From: Calendula officinalis
Lineage: Eukaryota > Streptophyta > Magnoliopsida > Asterales > Asteraceae
NCBI GenBank assembly: GCA_963853835.1
Contig: OY970822.1
Span: 20,803,058 to 20,867,057, forward strand
Direction: 5' to 3'
DNA length: 64,000 nt
Shown: positions 10,387 through 23,507 of the stretch, in pieces
Layout of the letters: every line of letters starts with the position of its first letter
Position numbering within the stretch: the stretch's first letter is position 1
The notes under the pieces: generated by a model
Seen by the model: only the letters and a program-made list of their open reading frames with translations
Told to the model about the DNA's origin: nothing
The model's database searches: none
Translations under genes and position numbers: made by a program

Positions 10387-11688
10387 ATGGTTAACACTCG
10401 AAGAAGTGGGAAAGCCCCGGAGGGCCGGGAGAAGGATACACCTCATGTTGAGGCTGGGGTTGAACAGGAAAGTCAACCGTCGATGCACCGGGTGGGTGAA
10501 TCGGGGGTCGGAGCTAATAGAACTCCGGTGACTATGGCGGACCTCCAAACTATTATTGATCAATTCAAGGGAGTGGTGGCCGATGAGGTGCACCGCATAA
10601 TTGGGGACCGGGAGAGGTCGGATGGAGATCGTGTATCCGAGGCTAGATCGGATGAGAAAACCAGGGGTGGTGGCACTCGAGTGGAGAAATCCTCCACAGG
10701 TGGTTGTAGTGATGCAAGGGCGAGGCCCGATGAAAATTATGGTTGTTCTTTTAAGACCTTCATGGCTTGTAAACCAAACATATATACGGGTAGTTCGGAC
10801 CCGAAGGTAACTATGAGGTGGATCCGAGAGACCGAGCGGGTCATCGGAAGTAGCAAGTGCAAGAAAACCGATATGGTGTTGTATGCATCTCAATTGCTAA
10901 AAGAGGATGCTATGGTCTGGTGGGACATAGTTTATGAGACCCTCGGGAGGGAGGTGATAGAGAGAATGTCATGGGATGAGTTTACCGCGAGGTTGAGGAA
11001 GAAATTTTGTCCCGACCGGGATTTGGAGAAAATGCATGAGAAGTTTGTGACCCTAAGGAAGGGTGAGATGTCGGTCGAGGAGTACACGAGGGAATTCACG
11101 GGATTACTTCCGTTTGTTGCTAAGACCTACTCCGAGGAGAGATTGAGGGTAGTTAGGTATGCTAGTGGGCTACCTTGGGATTATCAGTTGGAGGTAAAGA
11201 GAGCGGTCACGCTAGATGAGGCCATTAGTGCCGCCCGAGGTGTGGAAGAGGTGAACGTGGCAAAAGTTGCCGAGAGGGCGTATGTGGGAGATAAGAGGAA
11301 TGCCGAGAGTGGATCGGGTACGGTTAAGAAGGGAAAGTTCACGTCGAACTTCTCTAGGCAAGGAAGTGTAGCCTCATGCAAGAGGTGTGGGAAGAATCAT
11401 ACCGGCGAATGCCGTGGGGAACCAAAAATTTGCCATGATTGTGGAAAGACGGGACATTTGGCCCGAGATTGTAGATCCAAACCAATGGCCGAGGTTGAAT
11501 GTTACTCGTGCCATGAGAAAGGACATTATAGCCACGTGTGCCCGAAGAAGAAAACCGGAACGCTTGTGTCAGCGGCTCAAAAGAAGGCGGAACCGGCAAA
11601 GGTGAGAGGACGATCCTTCCTACTCACACGGGAGGAGGCGCGCGATGGGGCGTCAGGTTCAGGAGCTAAGGAATTTAGCGGCCCGTAA
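10387..11688 (+). CDS. Gag polyprotein of the gag-only retrotransposon
   Basis: An intact frame of 433 residues. The N-terminal 110 residues are low-complexity and charged. A retrotransposon gag (capsid) domain spans about residues 125-300, including MVWWDIVYETLG, FTARLRKKFCPDRD and FVTLRKGEMSVEEYTREF. Three CCHC-type zinc knuckles follow: CKRCGKNHTGEC, a shortened form, then CHDCGKTGHLARDC and CYSCHEKGHYSHVC, both CX2CX4HX4C, which bind the element RNA. The frame stops after a Gly/Ser-rich tail exactly where related chromovirus polyproteins continue into protease. The stop therefore makes a self-contained Gag. ATG 10387 is the first in frame and follows the primer binding site by about 235 bp. 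Confidence 0.93.
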   Translation: MVNTRRSGKAPEGREKDTPHVEAGVEQESQPSMHRVGESGVGANRTPVTMADLQTIIDQFKGVVADEVHRIIGDRERSDGDRVSEARSDEKTRGGGTRVEKSSTGGCSDARARPDENYGCSFKTFMACKPNIYTGSSDPKVTMRWIRETERVIGSSKCKKTDMVLYASQLLKEDAMVWWDIVYETLGREVIERMSWDEFTARLRKKFCPDRDLEKMHEKFVTLRKGEMSVEEYTREFTGLLPFVAKTYSEERLRVVRYASGLPWDYQLEVKRAVTLDEAISAARGVEEVNVAKVAERAYVGDKRNAESGSGTVKKGKFTSNFSRQGSVASCKRCGKNHTGECRGEPKICHDCGKTGHLARDCRSKPMAEVECYSCHEKGHYSHVCPKKKTGTLVSAAQKKAEPAKVRGRSFLLTREEARDGASGSGAKEFSGP

Positions 11689-13741
11689 TTGTAGCATTGG
11701 ATGATTAGGCCGGTGTGCCATTTGTTTCCCTAAGATTTTAGTTTTGGGTATTATTGTAATCCTTCCGAATGCTTTGGTTAAAAACATATTTTGAATGTTA
11801 TGAATTTTATTGTTAATTTATTTACTTGAAAGATTTGAATTAGCAAGGTTGAATAATTGTCGAGGAGAGTAGTGACCTTTGGTAGGACCATTGAGATGGA
11901 TTGGATGATTATGCACCAAGCCAGTATGTTGTGTGAGTATAGCCATATTGTTAGATTGTTGCCCAATTTGGTGCTTATGGGAATTAGAAGATGAGTTGTA
12001 TGACGTGGATAGTCATCGTGGGAATAATCTTCCGGGTTGAATGAGTTCGTATTCTTTTTAAGAATCATAGACCGGAGTCGGTTGGTTGACTCAAAGATGA
12101 CCGGGATGACCGGTGAAATTATGGTTAATAGAATTGAGTGATGGTTACTTCGGTAGCGACAAAAGATTTGGAGATATGGTAATAAAGAGATGAACCGATT
12201 AATGACGGTTAATGTGTAAGTGGAATGGTAAATAACGAATAGAGAATGTTATTAGTTACCCGCGGGGTACGATGCATGTGCATCATATGATGACCTTGGA
12301 AGGCATATAATTGTGAAAAGATAATATTATGTCGTATGAGTTGTGCTAAGTAATATGTCATATGGGAGACATACGAATGGGAAGGAAAACAATAAGGCTT
12401 TTGTGGGAGAGGTGCTAGAATGCACGATAAATGATTTGATGATGTTGTATGATATTGGCGTGATGTATACATATGTTTGTATATGTGCACAATGGAGATA
12501 GTTAGATGGAATTGGCGTGATATATGTGTGTATATCTATATGTGTATATATGTTTATGTGTTTATATGATGAATGTAGAACCATGTGGTTAATAAACATT
12601 ACTATTATGTTATGATAAATGAGAATTTGGCTTGAAATGCGGGTTGCATTTAGGTCATGTAAATGTAGGGGATGCCTACGATTTATAGAATAGAAGGAAG
12701 GAGAAACTCCTAGTGAGCAAATTACCATGTGGTAACCCAGGCATAGTACACCGTAAGGGTGTGGGATGTATTACGGTAACGGGCCTAGTACTGATAATGT
12801 TAGTTGATCAATGTGATACAAAGATGGTTGGAAGAATACTAAGTGATAGTATGAGTGACCAAGTGAAGGTCAAGAAACGGTAAATGATAATGTAACCTCA
12901 TGTTAAGGTGTGACCCTTGGATTATCGGGGACGATTGTTGAGAAAGTAATAATGGGTAGAACCGAGAGTGATGGGTTGGTAATGATACGCCGTGTGTACG
13001 GATATTGCTAGCCTGGAAAAGGTATGGTTGACTTTATGTAAAAGTCAACATTAGTCGACCCGTGATTAGTTGAATTGGTCTAAGATGGACCTTGACTCTC
13101 GTTTTAAATTACTAATGAATAGTGATAGCATAATGTGTCGATTATGTGTTTGTGAAAAAGTTGATGAGATGGTTGATTGAATCGTAGTCGGTTTATACGA
13201 CTTGGCCCGTTTGGGTGATTCCAATGTTGAAATTGGGAATCGAGTGTAAGACTGTAATTGAATCTTAAATTAAAGGTAAATTGTAAAGGAAGGGAGGATT
13301 TATGAAACCTTTAAAGAGAAGGGAAATGTTAAGGTATAGTTGACTTTGTGCTTAAGTCGAAGGGTAGACAATGTGGGGATATACCAATGACGGGATATAT
13401 CGGTTGGGTCAAAGCTAGAGTTTGACATTCGTTTTGATCAATTAGTTAATGGCATGATTGTGTCATACCATTGTTATGAGAATGAAAGGATGGGTCGAGA
13501 GAATGACGGTGTTATGGTCAAATTGTGAAATTTTGACCCGTTTAAGTATTATGATTTTGTTTGATAATGGGGTCTTGGTCGTTCGGAATTAACAGAGCTA
13601 AGTAAATGTTTGGATACGTAATGTTATCGGAACCGGAATGAGAAAAGTTTGATGGTAATGACCACAAGGGAATGAGAACAGAATGCTCGGATAAAATGAG
13701 GATTGGAAGGTCCTAGTGATTCCGAGGACGGAATCCTTTTT
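11689..13741 (+). other. Non-coding internal region of the gag-only element
   Basis: About 2 kb between gag and the 3' LTR. No plus-strand frame of 60 or more codons occurs here and I see no protease, reverse transcriptase or integrase motif. The region is G- and T-rich with many stops, unlike decayed pol. I infer replacement or very old loss of pol. Confidence 0.75.
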
Positions 13742-13754
13742 AAGGGGTAGATAG
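13742..13754 (+). other. Polypurine tract-like site
   Basis: AAGGGGTAGATAG lies directly upstream of the 3' LTR, the expected position of the plus-strand primer. Confidence 0.6.
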
Positions 13755-13755
13755 T

Positions 13756-16066
13756 TGTAACGACCCGAAATTTGTAAATAAAATATGTAAAAATATGATA
13801 ATTATGGATAAATCGTTTAAAGAACGTAGGAATTGGTTTCGTGTCGTTTGGAGACCGTATGAGAAAGTTATGGACGAAACCGGGTTGAAACCTAGACCGA
13901 AAAGTGCAGCCCTGCTGCAAAGGCAGGCTCGCGGCGCGAGCCTGGCGCGAGCGAAACGCGAGGTTGAGCAGAGGGACAGAGCTGAAACGCGAGAATGTCG
14001 CGTTGACTTCGCGTTGACTTCGCGACGCGAGCGAGGCGCGAAGTCTGGTATAAAGCGTCGACCAGCGGGAAGACCCGCGTCCTTTCGCGGCGCGAGCTCG
14101 GCGCGAGCGGGGCGCGAGCCCTTCCGACCAGAACATAAAAATTGGGTTTGGCTCATTTGTGCCATCTTCAAACCCTAGTTCTTCCTTTTGGCGATTTTGG
14201 AGCTCAAGTGCAGATCTTGGTTGATTTCTTCTCAAATCTTTGATAGATTTCACTCCTAGTTGAAGATTAGAGGTATATCTTCACTCTTTGATCTTTGTAG
14301 CTTAAGATCTATGTATTTGGGTGTATGGGTTTGAAGCCCTAGCTATTTGGGTTATGGATCGTGGTGATATAAGTGATGTATACACTTAATAGATGGTATG
14401 TTATCAAAGGAAACAAGTGTATGATTATGATTTGCAAGAATCTTAAGGGTTGATTAAACCTAGGGTTTGGTAAATCACCATAATTGGGGGAAAAGTGTTA
14501 TTAAGTGTTATCTAAAGATAGATGGACACATTGGTAGTAGATTGTGATGTTGATAATCTTGTGATTATTGTATTAGGCATTTGGTGAGATCTTGGAAGGT
14601 TGACCAAATTGTGAAGCAAGGAAACTGACGTAAAGAATACGGTTGGAGCACTTTATTGCTAAGGTGAGTACATGAGACTTTTAAACTGGGTACATAGCAA
14701 TTAATTTTGAAAGTACATATGATATTGTATCAGTCTTTATTAACAAATATTTTGTTAAAGATAGTAGTTGAAAATGTATGAAAGTATGTAGAATGTGATA
14801 CTAGAATGTGTCTAGTATGATTGATGAACTTGAAGTAAATTATGATAGATCCAAGTAGTTATGGAATCTATGTTAATGAACAATAATAATGAAATAATTG
14901 ATTAAGAGAATGTATACGGAGCCTTTATTAATAAATATTTATTAGTAAAGCAATTGGGAACGACTTTATAGTAATTAGTACCTATTGGTAAGATATACTA
15001 ATAAAAGTAAAGAATATGATGTGACTAGTAATAGTTGTCTATTATAGTCAAGGAAGAGATAAAAGTATTATGTTATCGATAGATAAGAAATGTATCTTAT
15101 GTATAAAGTAAGCATGGACCTCATAGGGTTCATAGATTTAGAAGTAACTGTGGTTGCTTATGATCGGGTCCATGGGACCATACAGGTACGTTCACACTGT
15201 GGTGAACTAACTATATGTCGTTAGTATTAGATGACTAACTTGTTTGATGTTGGATGTGATAGCCGAATGCTTTGACTGTCATAACTGTTAGGTTATGGTA
15301 AGAGTTAGATGGTGGTGATGCGGGGGACCCCCGGTCACTGGACGGTGGTATATATGTTTATACACCGAGTGTATATATGTTTATACACTAAGCACACGGG
15401 TGCTACTAGTACTCATATGTTTGGTACTAGGTATGTTAGGTTCTAATACATATATGTTTATGTATTAGATATGTTGGTAGGACGGTGGTATATATATTTA
15501 TACACCGAGTGTATATATGTTTATACACTAAGCACACGGGTGCTTCTAGTACGCATATGTTTGGTACTAGGTACGTTAGGTTCTGGTACATATATGTTTA
15601 TGTACTAGATATGATTGGGCTTCTGGTACCTATACGTTTAGGTACTAGATATGTTTGCTAGGAAGGCAAAGCAGTTAGAGTCACGGAAGGGTGACTAGAC
15701 GGTATTTATGTAGTTTATATACATGTTTATATATTTATGAAATGACTATTATTGGGGTCTAAAACCCATGTATCTCACGAGACTATTTTGTCTCACGTAC
15801 TACGTTTGTTTTGTGGCTGTGTACTCAGGTACAGGTTTGAAGTGATAGAAGGTTGCACTAGAAGTGGCCTAGAGATGTTTAGCTCGGAAGCTATTAGGTA
15901 GATCCCGTTGCCTATGGTTTTGATATACTCGGTGACACCGTATTTTTGTAAACTCTGATATAAGTTTTAAAGTTTTTGTTAAACTGTATTTTGGACAATA
16001 TGTCAGATATTTAAAAGAATGTATTTTAAGTGATTTAAACGATGTTATAAAAATACGGGTGTTACA
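13756..16066 (+). repeat. 3' LTR of the gag-only retrotransposon (2311 bp)
   Basis: Nearly identical to the 5' LTR. It lacks the 11 bp segment near 14028 and shows scattered single-base differences. It ends GGTGTTACA, followed by the TTTTT duplication. Confidence 0.93.
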
Positions 16067-18171
16067 TTTTTGTACTGTGTTTAATGAATTGGACAGCCTC
16101 CCTCTTGGCTTGCCACGTTTTAAAGAGGTGTCAAAACACCCTCTTTCTCTTTTCTTTCTCCGCTTGTTCGACACACACATACAACACACAAAATTTTGGA
16201 AGACAACTTGCATGCTTGAGATTTTAGTTCAATCCTTCTTAATCTTCTCTGTGATTTCGAATTTAAAGCAAGATTAAGGTAAGAAAATGCCTCTTTGTTT
16301 CTAGGGTTTATGTTCTTGCAAGTTAGAAAGCTAGGGTTCTTGAGTTGGTGGGTTTTTTTCATAATCTTTGCTTAAAGTGTTAAATTGTTTAAATATTTAC
16401 AATCTAAATGAAGTTGGTGACTGATTTCTATGTTTTAAATGTTTAGTTGTTGAGTAGCAACCAAACTTAGAGCTCTTAGCACCAAGCTTCTCCAATGGTG
16501 TTTGGGGAAGATGACCTAAAAACCCTAAAATTGAGAAGATGAAGTTTTATGCTTAAAGTAGTTAACTTTTAGTGAAAATGACATGCTAAAATGATTATTG
16601 TTGGTAGGAATTAACCATAGAATGAATTGTTGATTGTTGTCTTGAGTAATTGGGTGTTTGGATGAAAATTTGTATAAATACCCGTAGCTAAAGAAAATGG
16701 CAGCTTTTTTGCTGAATTTTGGCGGTTTTGTAAAAATCATATAAAATCAACCGTAACTCCGTTTTGGGCGTGCGACCAGTCGTTTCGAAGGCCTATGAGT
16801 CTACTTTATTTATATCATAATTTCATAATCTGATATGGTCATAAAACTGTTCAGATTTCTGAGTTAGTACAAGATGTCGTATGTCTCTTTTTCAGGTCAA
16901 ATATGTATTGAAAACTTTGGGTGTTTCGATGTATAATATGTAAACATGAGGTTTGTCATAAAATGGTAATTGTATGTTTAAGAAATGTTAATAAAATTAT
17001 GTATTTGAAGTATTAGAACCTTGTTCTCGGTTTTGACCTAAATTGTTAAATTATGGTTTTGTTCAATTTAGTGTAGATGTTATTATAAACCTTTGACTAT
17101 GAAAGTTTTGAGTTGGTTTAGTCACAAGTAGAATTGCAAGTAAGTGGTCTTAAAGTTGGTGCAATATATGCTTTGGTCATTAGTTTATATTATTGTTATT
17201 TTCGGTGGAATGTGGTTACTAATTCGGTATTTATTATTGATTCCAGGAAATGGAGAAGACTCAGTAATATTAGACCACTGAGTGGAGCTTAGAGAGCTCA
17301 GGTGAGTGGATTTAGCCTATAACTTGTATGGATTATAATGGTGTAGATGGTATTTCACATTCGGTTCTTGTTTGGATGTTTGTTAATTAACTAGATATTC
17401 CCTACGTTATTTTTATGGATTGTTTATTTGGTATAGTAATTAATGACGATTATTAATTACTCGATTGAATGCGCATTCGGGTGGATAGAGGTCAGTAATG
17501 GGTGAATTCTACTGGGCCATCGGTTACTATTGGATAACGGGTTCTTGGACCTTGGATGCATTCGTTGCATTTGAAGGAGGCTTTACCGTGCCAATGTAGT
17601 AAAGGGGTCTTTCGGTTACCGTTGTTGGGCCAACAATGGTTTAGGGTTCGGCCGAACCGCCGTCCTCTGTGTTTGTGGTTACCTATAATTAGTTGTGTGA
17701 ATCTTATCTGTTGTGTTTATACAATTTGGATGCTATATTCATTCACTTAGCTTTGTGCTAATACCCCACCTCGTTGATTCTTTTGCAGGTTTGGTTTGAT
17801 GGGCGGGTCAAGAGGTGTTCGGTTGGAATGGTTGACCAATGTTTAAATGATAGTATTTTGTAACGAGCCGAAGTGTTAAGTAATACCGTTTAATAAACTA
17901 TAATGCTTTGAATATAATGTAATGAATTTATATTTTTTTTTTGAGATTGATTTATTTGGGACGCTTCCGCATAAACTTAAAAAAAAAATAGCTTTGAAAT
18001 TTCGGTGTTACAATAAGCATAAAAAACCGCTCGTTTGAAATGAAAACGTATAGAAAATTATGTCTTTATACCTAGTTATAGCATTGACTGACCGATACGG
18101 TTTTAAGAACTGTGATATACTGTTGTCAAAATATGTGTTGTTTACTTAATTAGCTATGAATAAAACGTAAA

Positions 18172-20319
<2,148 letters not shown>

Positions 20320-20384
<65 letters not shown>
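20320..20384. repeat. (TA)n microsatellite flanking E1, right
   Basis: About 65 bp of TA dinucleotides directly after the right inverted repeat of E1. Confidence 0.93.
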
Positions 20385-20386
<2 letters not shown>

Positions 20387-20399
20387 TATATATAAATAC

Positions 20400-20582
20400 T
20401 ATATAAAAAACACATATGATACTTGAATAAAACGTATGCTTTAAATGATTTATATGTTAATCTACTATATAAAAAACGCATATCATACAAGAATAAAACG
20501 TATTCGTTATAAATGATTTAAATGTTAATCTACTATATAAAAAAACGCATACCATACTTGAATAAAATGTATGACTTAAATT
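20400..20582. repeat. Short tandem repeat of about 78-80 bp within Helitron A
   Basis: Units contain GAATAAAACGTATGC, TTAAATGATTT, GTTAATCTACTATATAAAAA and ACGCATA. They are repeated at about 20431, 20491 and 20561, the last cut by the insertion at 20583. The pattern resumes after 22281, showing that the sequence between is an insertion. Confidence 0.6.
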
Positions 20583-22111
20583 ATAACGACCCGAAATTTG
20601 TAAATAAATAAATTGTATAAAAATATGATAAATATGGATAAATCGTTTAAAGAGTGTAGGAATTGGTTTCGTGTCGTTTGGAGACCGTATGAGAAAGTTA
20701 TGGACGAAACCGGGTCGAGACAACAACCGAAAAATGCAGCCCTGCTGCCTTTGAAAGTTAGCGTCGCGAACCATAGATAACGATCGGGAACTGTCTCCAG
20801 CGGATTCGGCTTTTGAGCGTGATGTAGTTCACGAGTAGTTAGCGATCGCGAAGTTGGCGTGCAACGCAGAGTTAGCGACGCGAACTTAGTTCGCGTCGTG
20901 AACTTTGGTCGTGCAGCATTAAAGTCGGGTTTTGGCTCATTTAATGCATTTCAAAACCCTAGTTTCTTCCATTGACGATTTTTGAGTGCAAGTGCTGATC
21001 TTGGTCGATTTGTTCATCAAAGCTTGATAGATTTCACTCCTAAGTGAAGATTAAAGGTATATCTTCACTCCTTGATCTTTGTAGCTTTAGATCTATGTAT
21101 TTTGATGCTTGGGTTGAAACCCCAGATATTGGGGGTTATGGGCTATGGTGAATAAATGGTATATACACTTAATAGATGGTATATTAACAAAGGAATCAAG
21201 TGTATGGTTAAGATTGGTAAGAATCTTAAGGGTTGGTTAAACCTAGGGTTTGGTAAATCACCATAATTGGGGGAAGTGTTAGTTGATGGTATCTAGTGAT
21301 TAATGGATACATTATTGGTAGTATGTGATGTTGAACATTGTATGATTGTTGAATTAGGCTTCCGGTGAAGTCTTGGAGTTTGACCGAATTGTTGGAAAGA
21401 GGAAACCGGCGGAAAGAATACGGTTGGAGCACTAGATTGCTAAGGTGAGTACGTGTGGACTTTATTGAGTACATAGCCATGAAAATACTTGTTATTATAT
21501 ATGTCGAGTCCATTTGATAATTGTGTAGAATTTAGCAAATATAGTTAGTTACATATTGTTGAATATAGGTAACTAACTTGTTGATGATTGATGTGATAGC
21601 CAAAGGCTTTGATTGATATAACCGTCGAGTTATAGTAATGTTGAGACGATGTGATGACGCGGGGGATCCCCGGTCATGAGGTATGGAATGGGGAGCATTT
21701 GGGCGGATCCCCATCGGCCCATTCCATGATAGTAGTCTTGCTAACTGGAAGTAGTCCGGCGAGTAAGGCAGGTATAGGTAGATTGGGCGATTCCCTCTTG
21801 CCTTTACCTTGAAACTTGTTAATGCGAGGGATCCCCGGTTAACGAGTTAATGTGGTTCTAGGTGGTTGGGGATGTCCCGACAACTAGATATGATTGCTAG
21901 GAAAGCAAAGTGTTAAAGTCACAATAGGGTGACTAGTTAGATGGATGACTTACTTATATGCTGTTTATATGTCATACGATTATATTTATTATCGGGTCTA
22001 AACCCATGTAGCTCACGAGACGTTTTGTCTCACGTACTCCTTGTTTGTTTTGCTATGTACTCAGGTTCGGGATCGAAGGTTTAGGTACTCAGGTTCGGGA
22101 TCGAAGGTTTA
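20583..22111 (+). mobile_element. Truncated LTR related to the gag-only element
   Basis: The start ATAACGACCCGAAATTTG and the phrase GAGACCGTATGAGAAAGTTA match the start of the gag-only element's LTR. Homology continues through AGATTTCACTCCTA, GGTATATCTTCACTC and TCACGTACTC. It is clearly diverged. The GC-rich block at 20760-20905 keeps its position but has different repeats (GCGACGCGAAC, TTCGCGTCGTGAAC). The usual ending GGTGTTACA is missing, so it is 3' truncated. A short tandem copy of GGTTCGGGATCGAAGGTTTA occurs at 22063-22112. Confidence 0.78.
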
Positions 22112-22281
22112 GGTACTCACGAAATCCGGGTATCTTTTCCGAATCTCGTCTTTGACTTCCCAAGTCAAATTCGGCCCAAGTGAATGCTTCCACTTGACCA
22201 ACACCAATTCGATCTCTTTATTCCGGAGCTTCTTCGTTTTCGTTTCTAATATTGCCTCGGGTTCCTCAATCAACCGACATT
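22112..22281 (-). pseudogene. Gypsy chromovirus pol 3' fragment (integrase C-terminal chromodomain)
   Basis: The minus strand reads EEPEAILETKTKKLRNKEIE, then LVLVKWKHSLGPNLTWEVKD and EIRKRYPDF. This is the typical chromodomain tail of plant chromovirus integrases (KLRNKEI..V.VKWKH....TWE.E..M...YP). Only about 55 codons are present. It lies opposite in strand to the LTR fragment next to it, so the pair is a rearranged chimera rather than one element. Confidence 0.85.
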
Positions 22282-23364
22282 TAAATGATTTAAATGTTAA
22301 AAGGTAAAACGTATGCTTTTAATATATATGTACTTAAATAAGTCTTTATACCTAGTTATAGCATTGACTGATTTTTTATGTTTTAATACTTGCTAAAAAT
22401 GAATAAAAAAACGCATAGCGTATAATTAAGTCCGTATATTAGTATCCGAAATATCCATTGGTTACCATATATTATCTCTCACATTGTTAAGCATGAAAAA
22501 AACGTATGAGAGGGAAAAACGTATACATAAGTAACTCTTTATACATAGGTATTGCATTGACTGACCGTTTATGTTTTAAGACATGCTAAAAATGAATAAT
22601 AAACGTTTTACTAATAAAATTTAGTCTTTATAGTGGTATCCGAAATATCCATTTGTTACCATATCGTATATCTCACAGTTCGTAACGGTCGATTCCACAA
22701 ACGAATTTACACGCTTTTACACATTTTAATGACAACGTCTTTACTCACTTTCCAAACGAATTTGCACGATATCATTTAATTGGTATTTAAGTGCTTTTCT
22801 ATTTTGATCGATTTATTTTTTCATTCATATTGTGTGAAGTCGTTTTTTTTTCAATCATTAAATATTATAATGAGTAAATTATGCAGAGATTGTTACCACT
22901 AATTTAATATTCAATATTAGATTAGATTTCCATATTCATATATGTTTAATAAGGGAGGATTCAATATGCAATTTACTATGGTCAATATAAAATACAATCA
23001 AAATGCAATAAATTTATCGAAAACGAATGTTACTATTTTGGTACATAAATCACTAAGTCAATATCAATTAAAAGGTATGTTTAGTAGGGGTAAAAAGCAA
23101 TAAGTCAATATTTTTGTAGGGTAAATCTAAATTGCTAGTATTAAAGACGTTTTTTTAAATTAGCATTATATACTAAAATTCCGTCCAAACGTCGATTTTA
23201 ATTGCATGTGGTTGATGTTGACGAATTATCAATTTCGGAGGGTGATTCAATATAGGTGTTATTTTGTATATACATTTTTTTTAAAGATGTAATGACCATT
23301 TATTATGGTTTATAATTTAGGTAGAGATGGAGTACCATTTTAACGTCATTAACATATTTTTTCA
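22282..23364. other. AT-rich Helitron A interior, no gene
   Basis: About 1.1 kb without a supported gene. It has phrases shared with other parts of Helitron A (ATAGCATTGACTGA at 22350 and a variant at 22545; TGCTAAAAATGAATAA twice). Confidence 0.5.
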
Positions 23365-23507
23365 TGACTTTTCAAAAAAAAAATTTGAACAGCAAAAAGA
23401 AGGCAACGGGTTGAGCTTCGGCATTGCCATCACCCCCCCCCCCCCCCGAAGACCTCCACACTAAAATAAAAAAACTCGAGTCTAGCAAAGAGCTAGACAA
23501 AAAACAA

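Larger units (their letters stand above)
7816..16066 (+). mobile_element. Non-autonomous gag-only LTR retrotransposon (TR-GAG type), 8.25 kb
   Basis: The element has two nearly identical LTRs (7816-10137 and 13756-16066), a TG...CA structure, a perfect TTTTT target duplication (7811-7815 and 16067-16071), a tRNA-Met primer binding site, one gag reading frame and a purine-rich tract before the 3' LTR. Between gag and the 3' LTR there is no protease, reverse transcriptase, RNase H or integrase frame. By eye the LTRs differ by one 11 bp indel and roughly nine substitutions, so insertion was recent. It depends on enzymes of a related gypsy element and is nested in the solo LTR 7545-18012. Confidence 0.93.
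7545..18012 (+). mobile_element. Gypsy-type solo LTR, interrupted by a nested retroelement
   Basis: An LTR-like sequence starts TGTAACATCCCGAGACCC at 7545 and ends TTTCGGTGTTACA at 18012. The 5 bp repeat ATAAG flanks it at 7540-7544 and 18013-18017, as expected for an LTR-element insertion. Removing the nested element (7816-16066 plus one TTTTT copy) leaves an LTR of about 2.2 kb (7545-7815 and 16072-18012). No internal domain or second LTR is present, so it is a solo LTR formed by LTR recombination. The plus orientation is inferred from the TGTAAC-CCCG start common to this LTR class. Confidence 0.85.
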
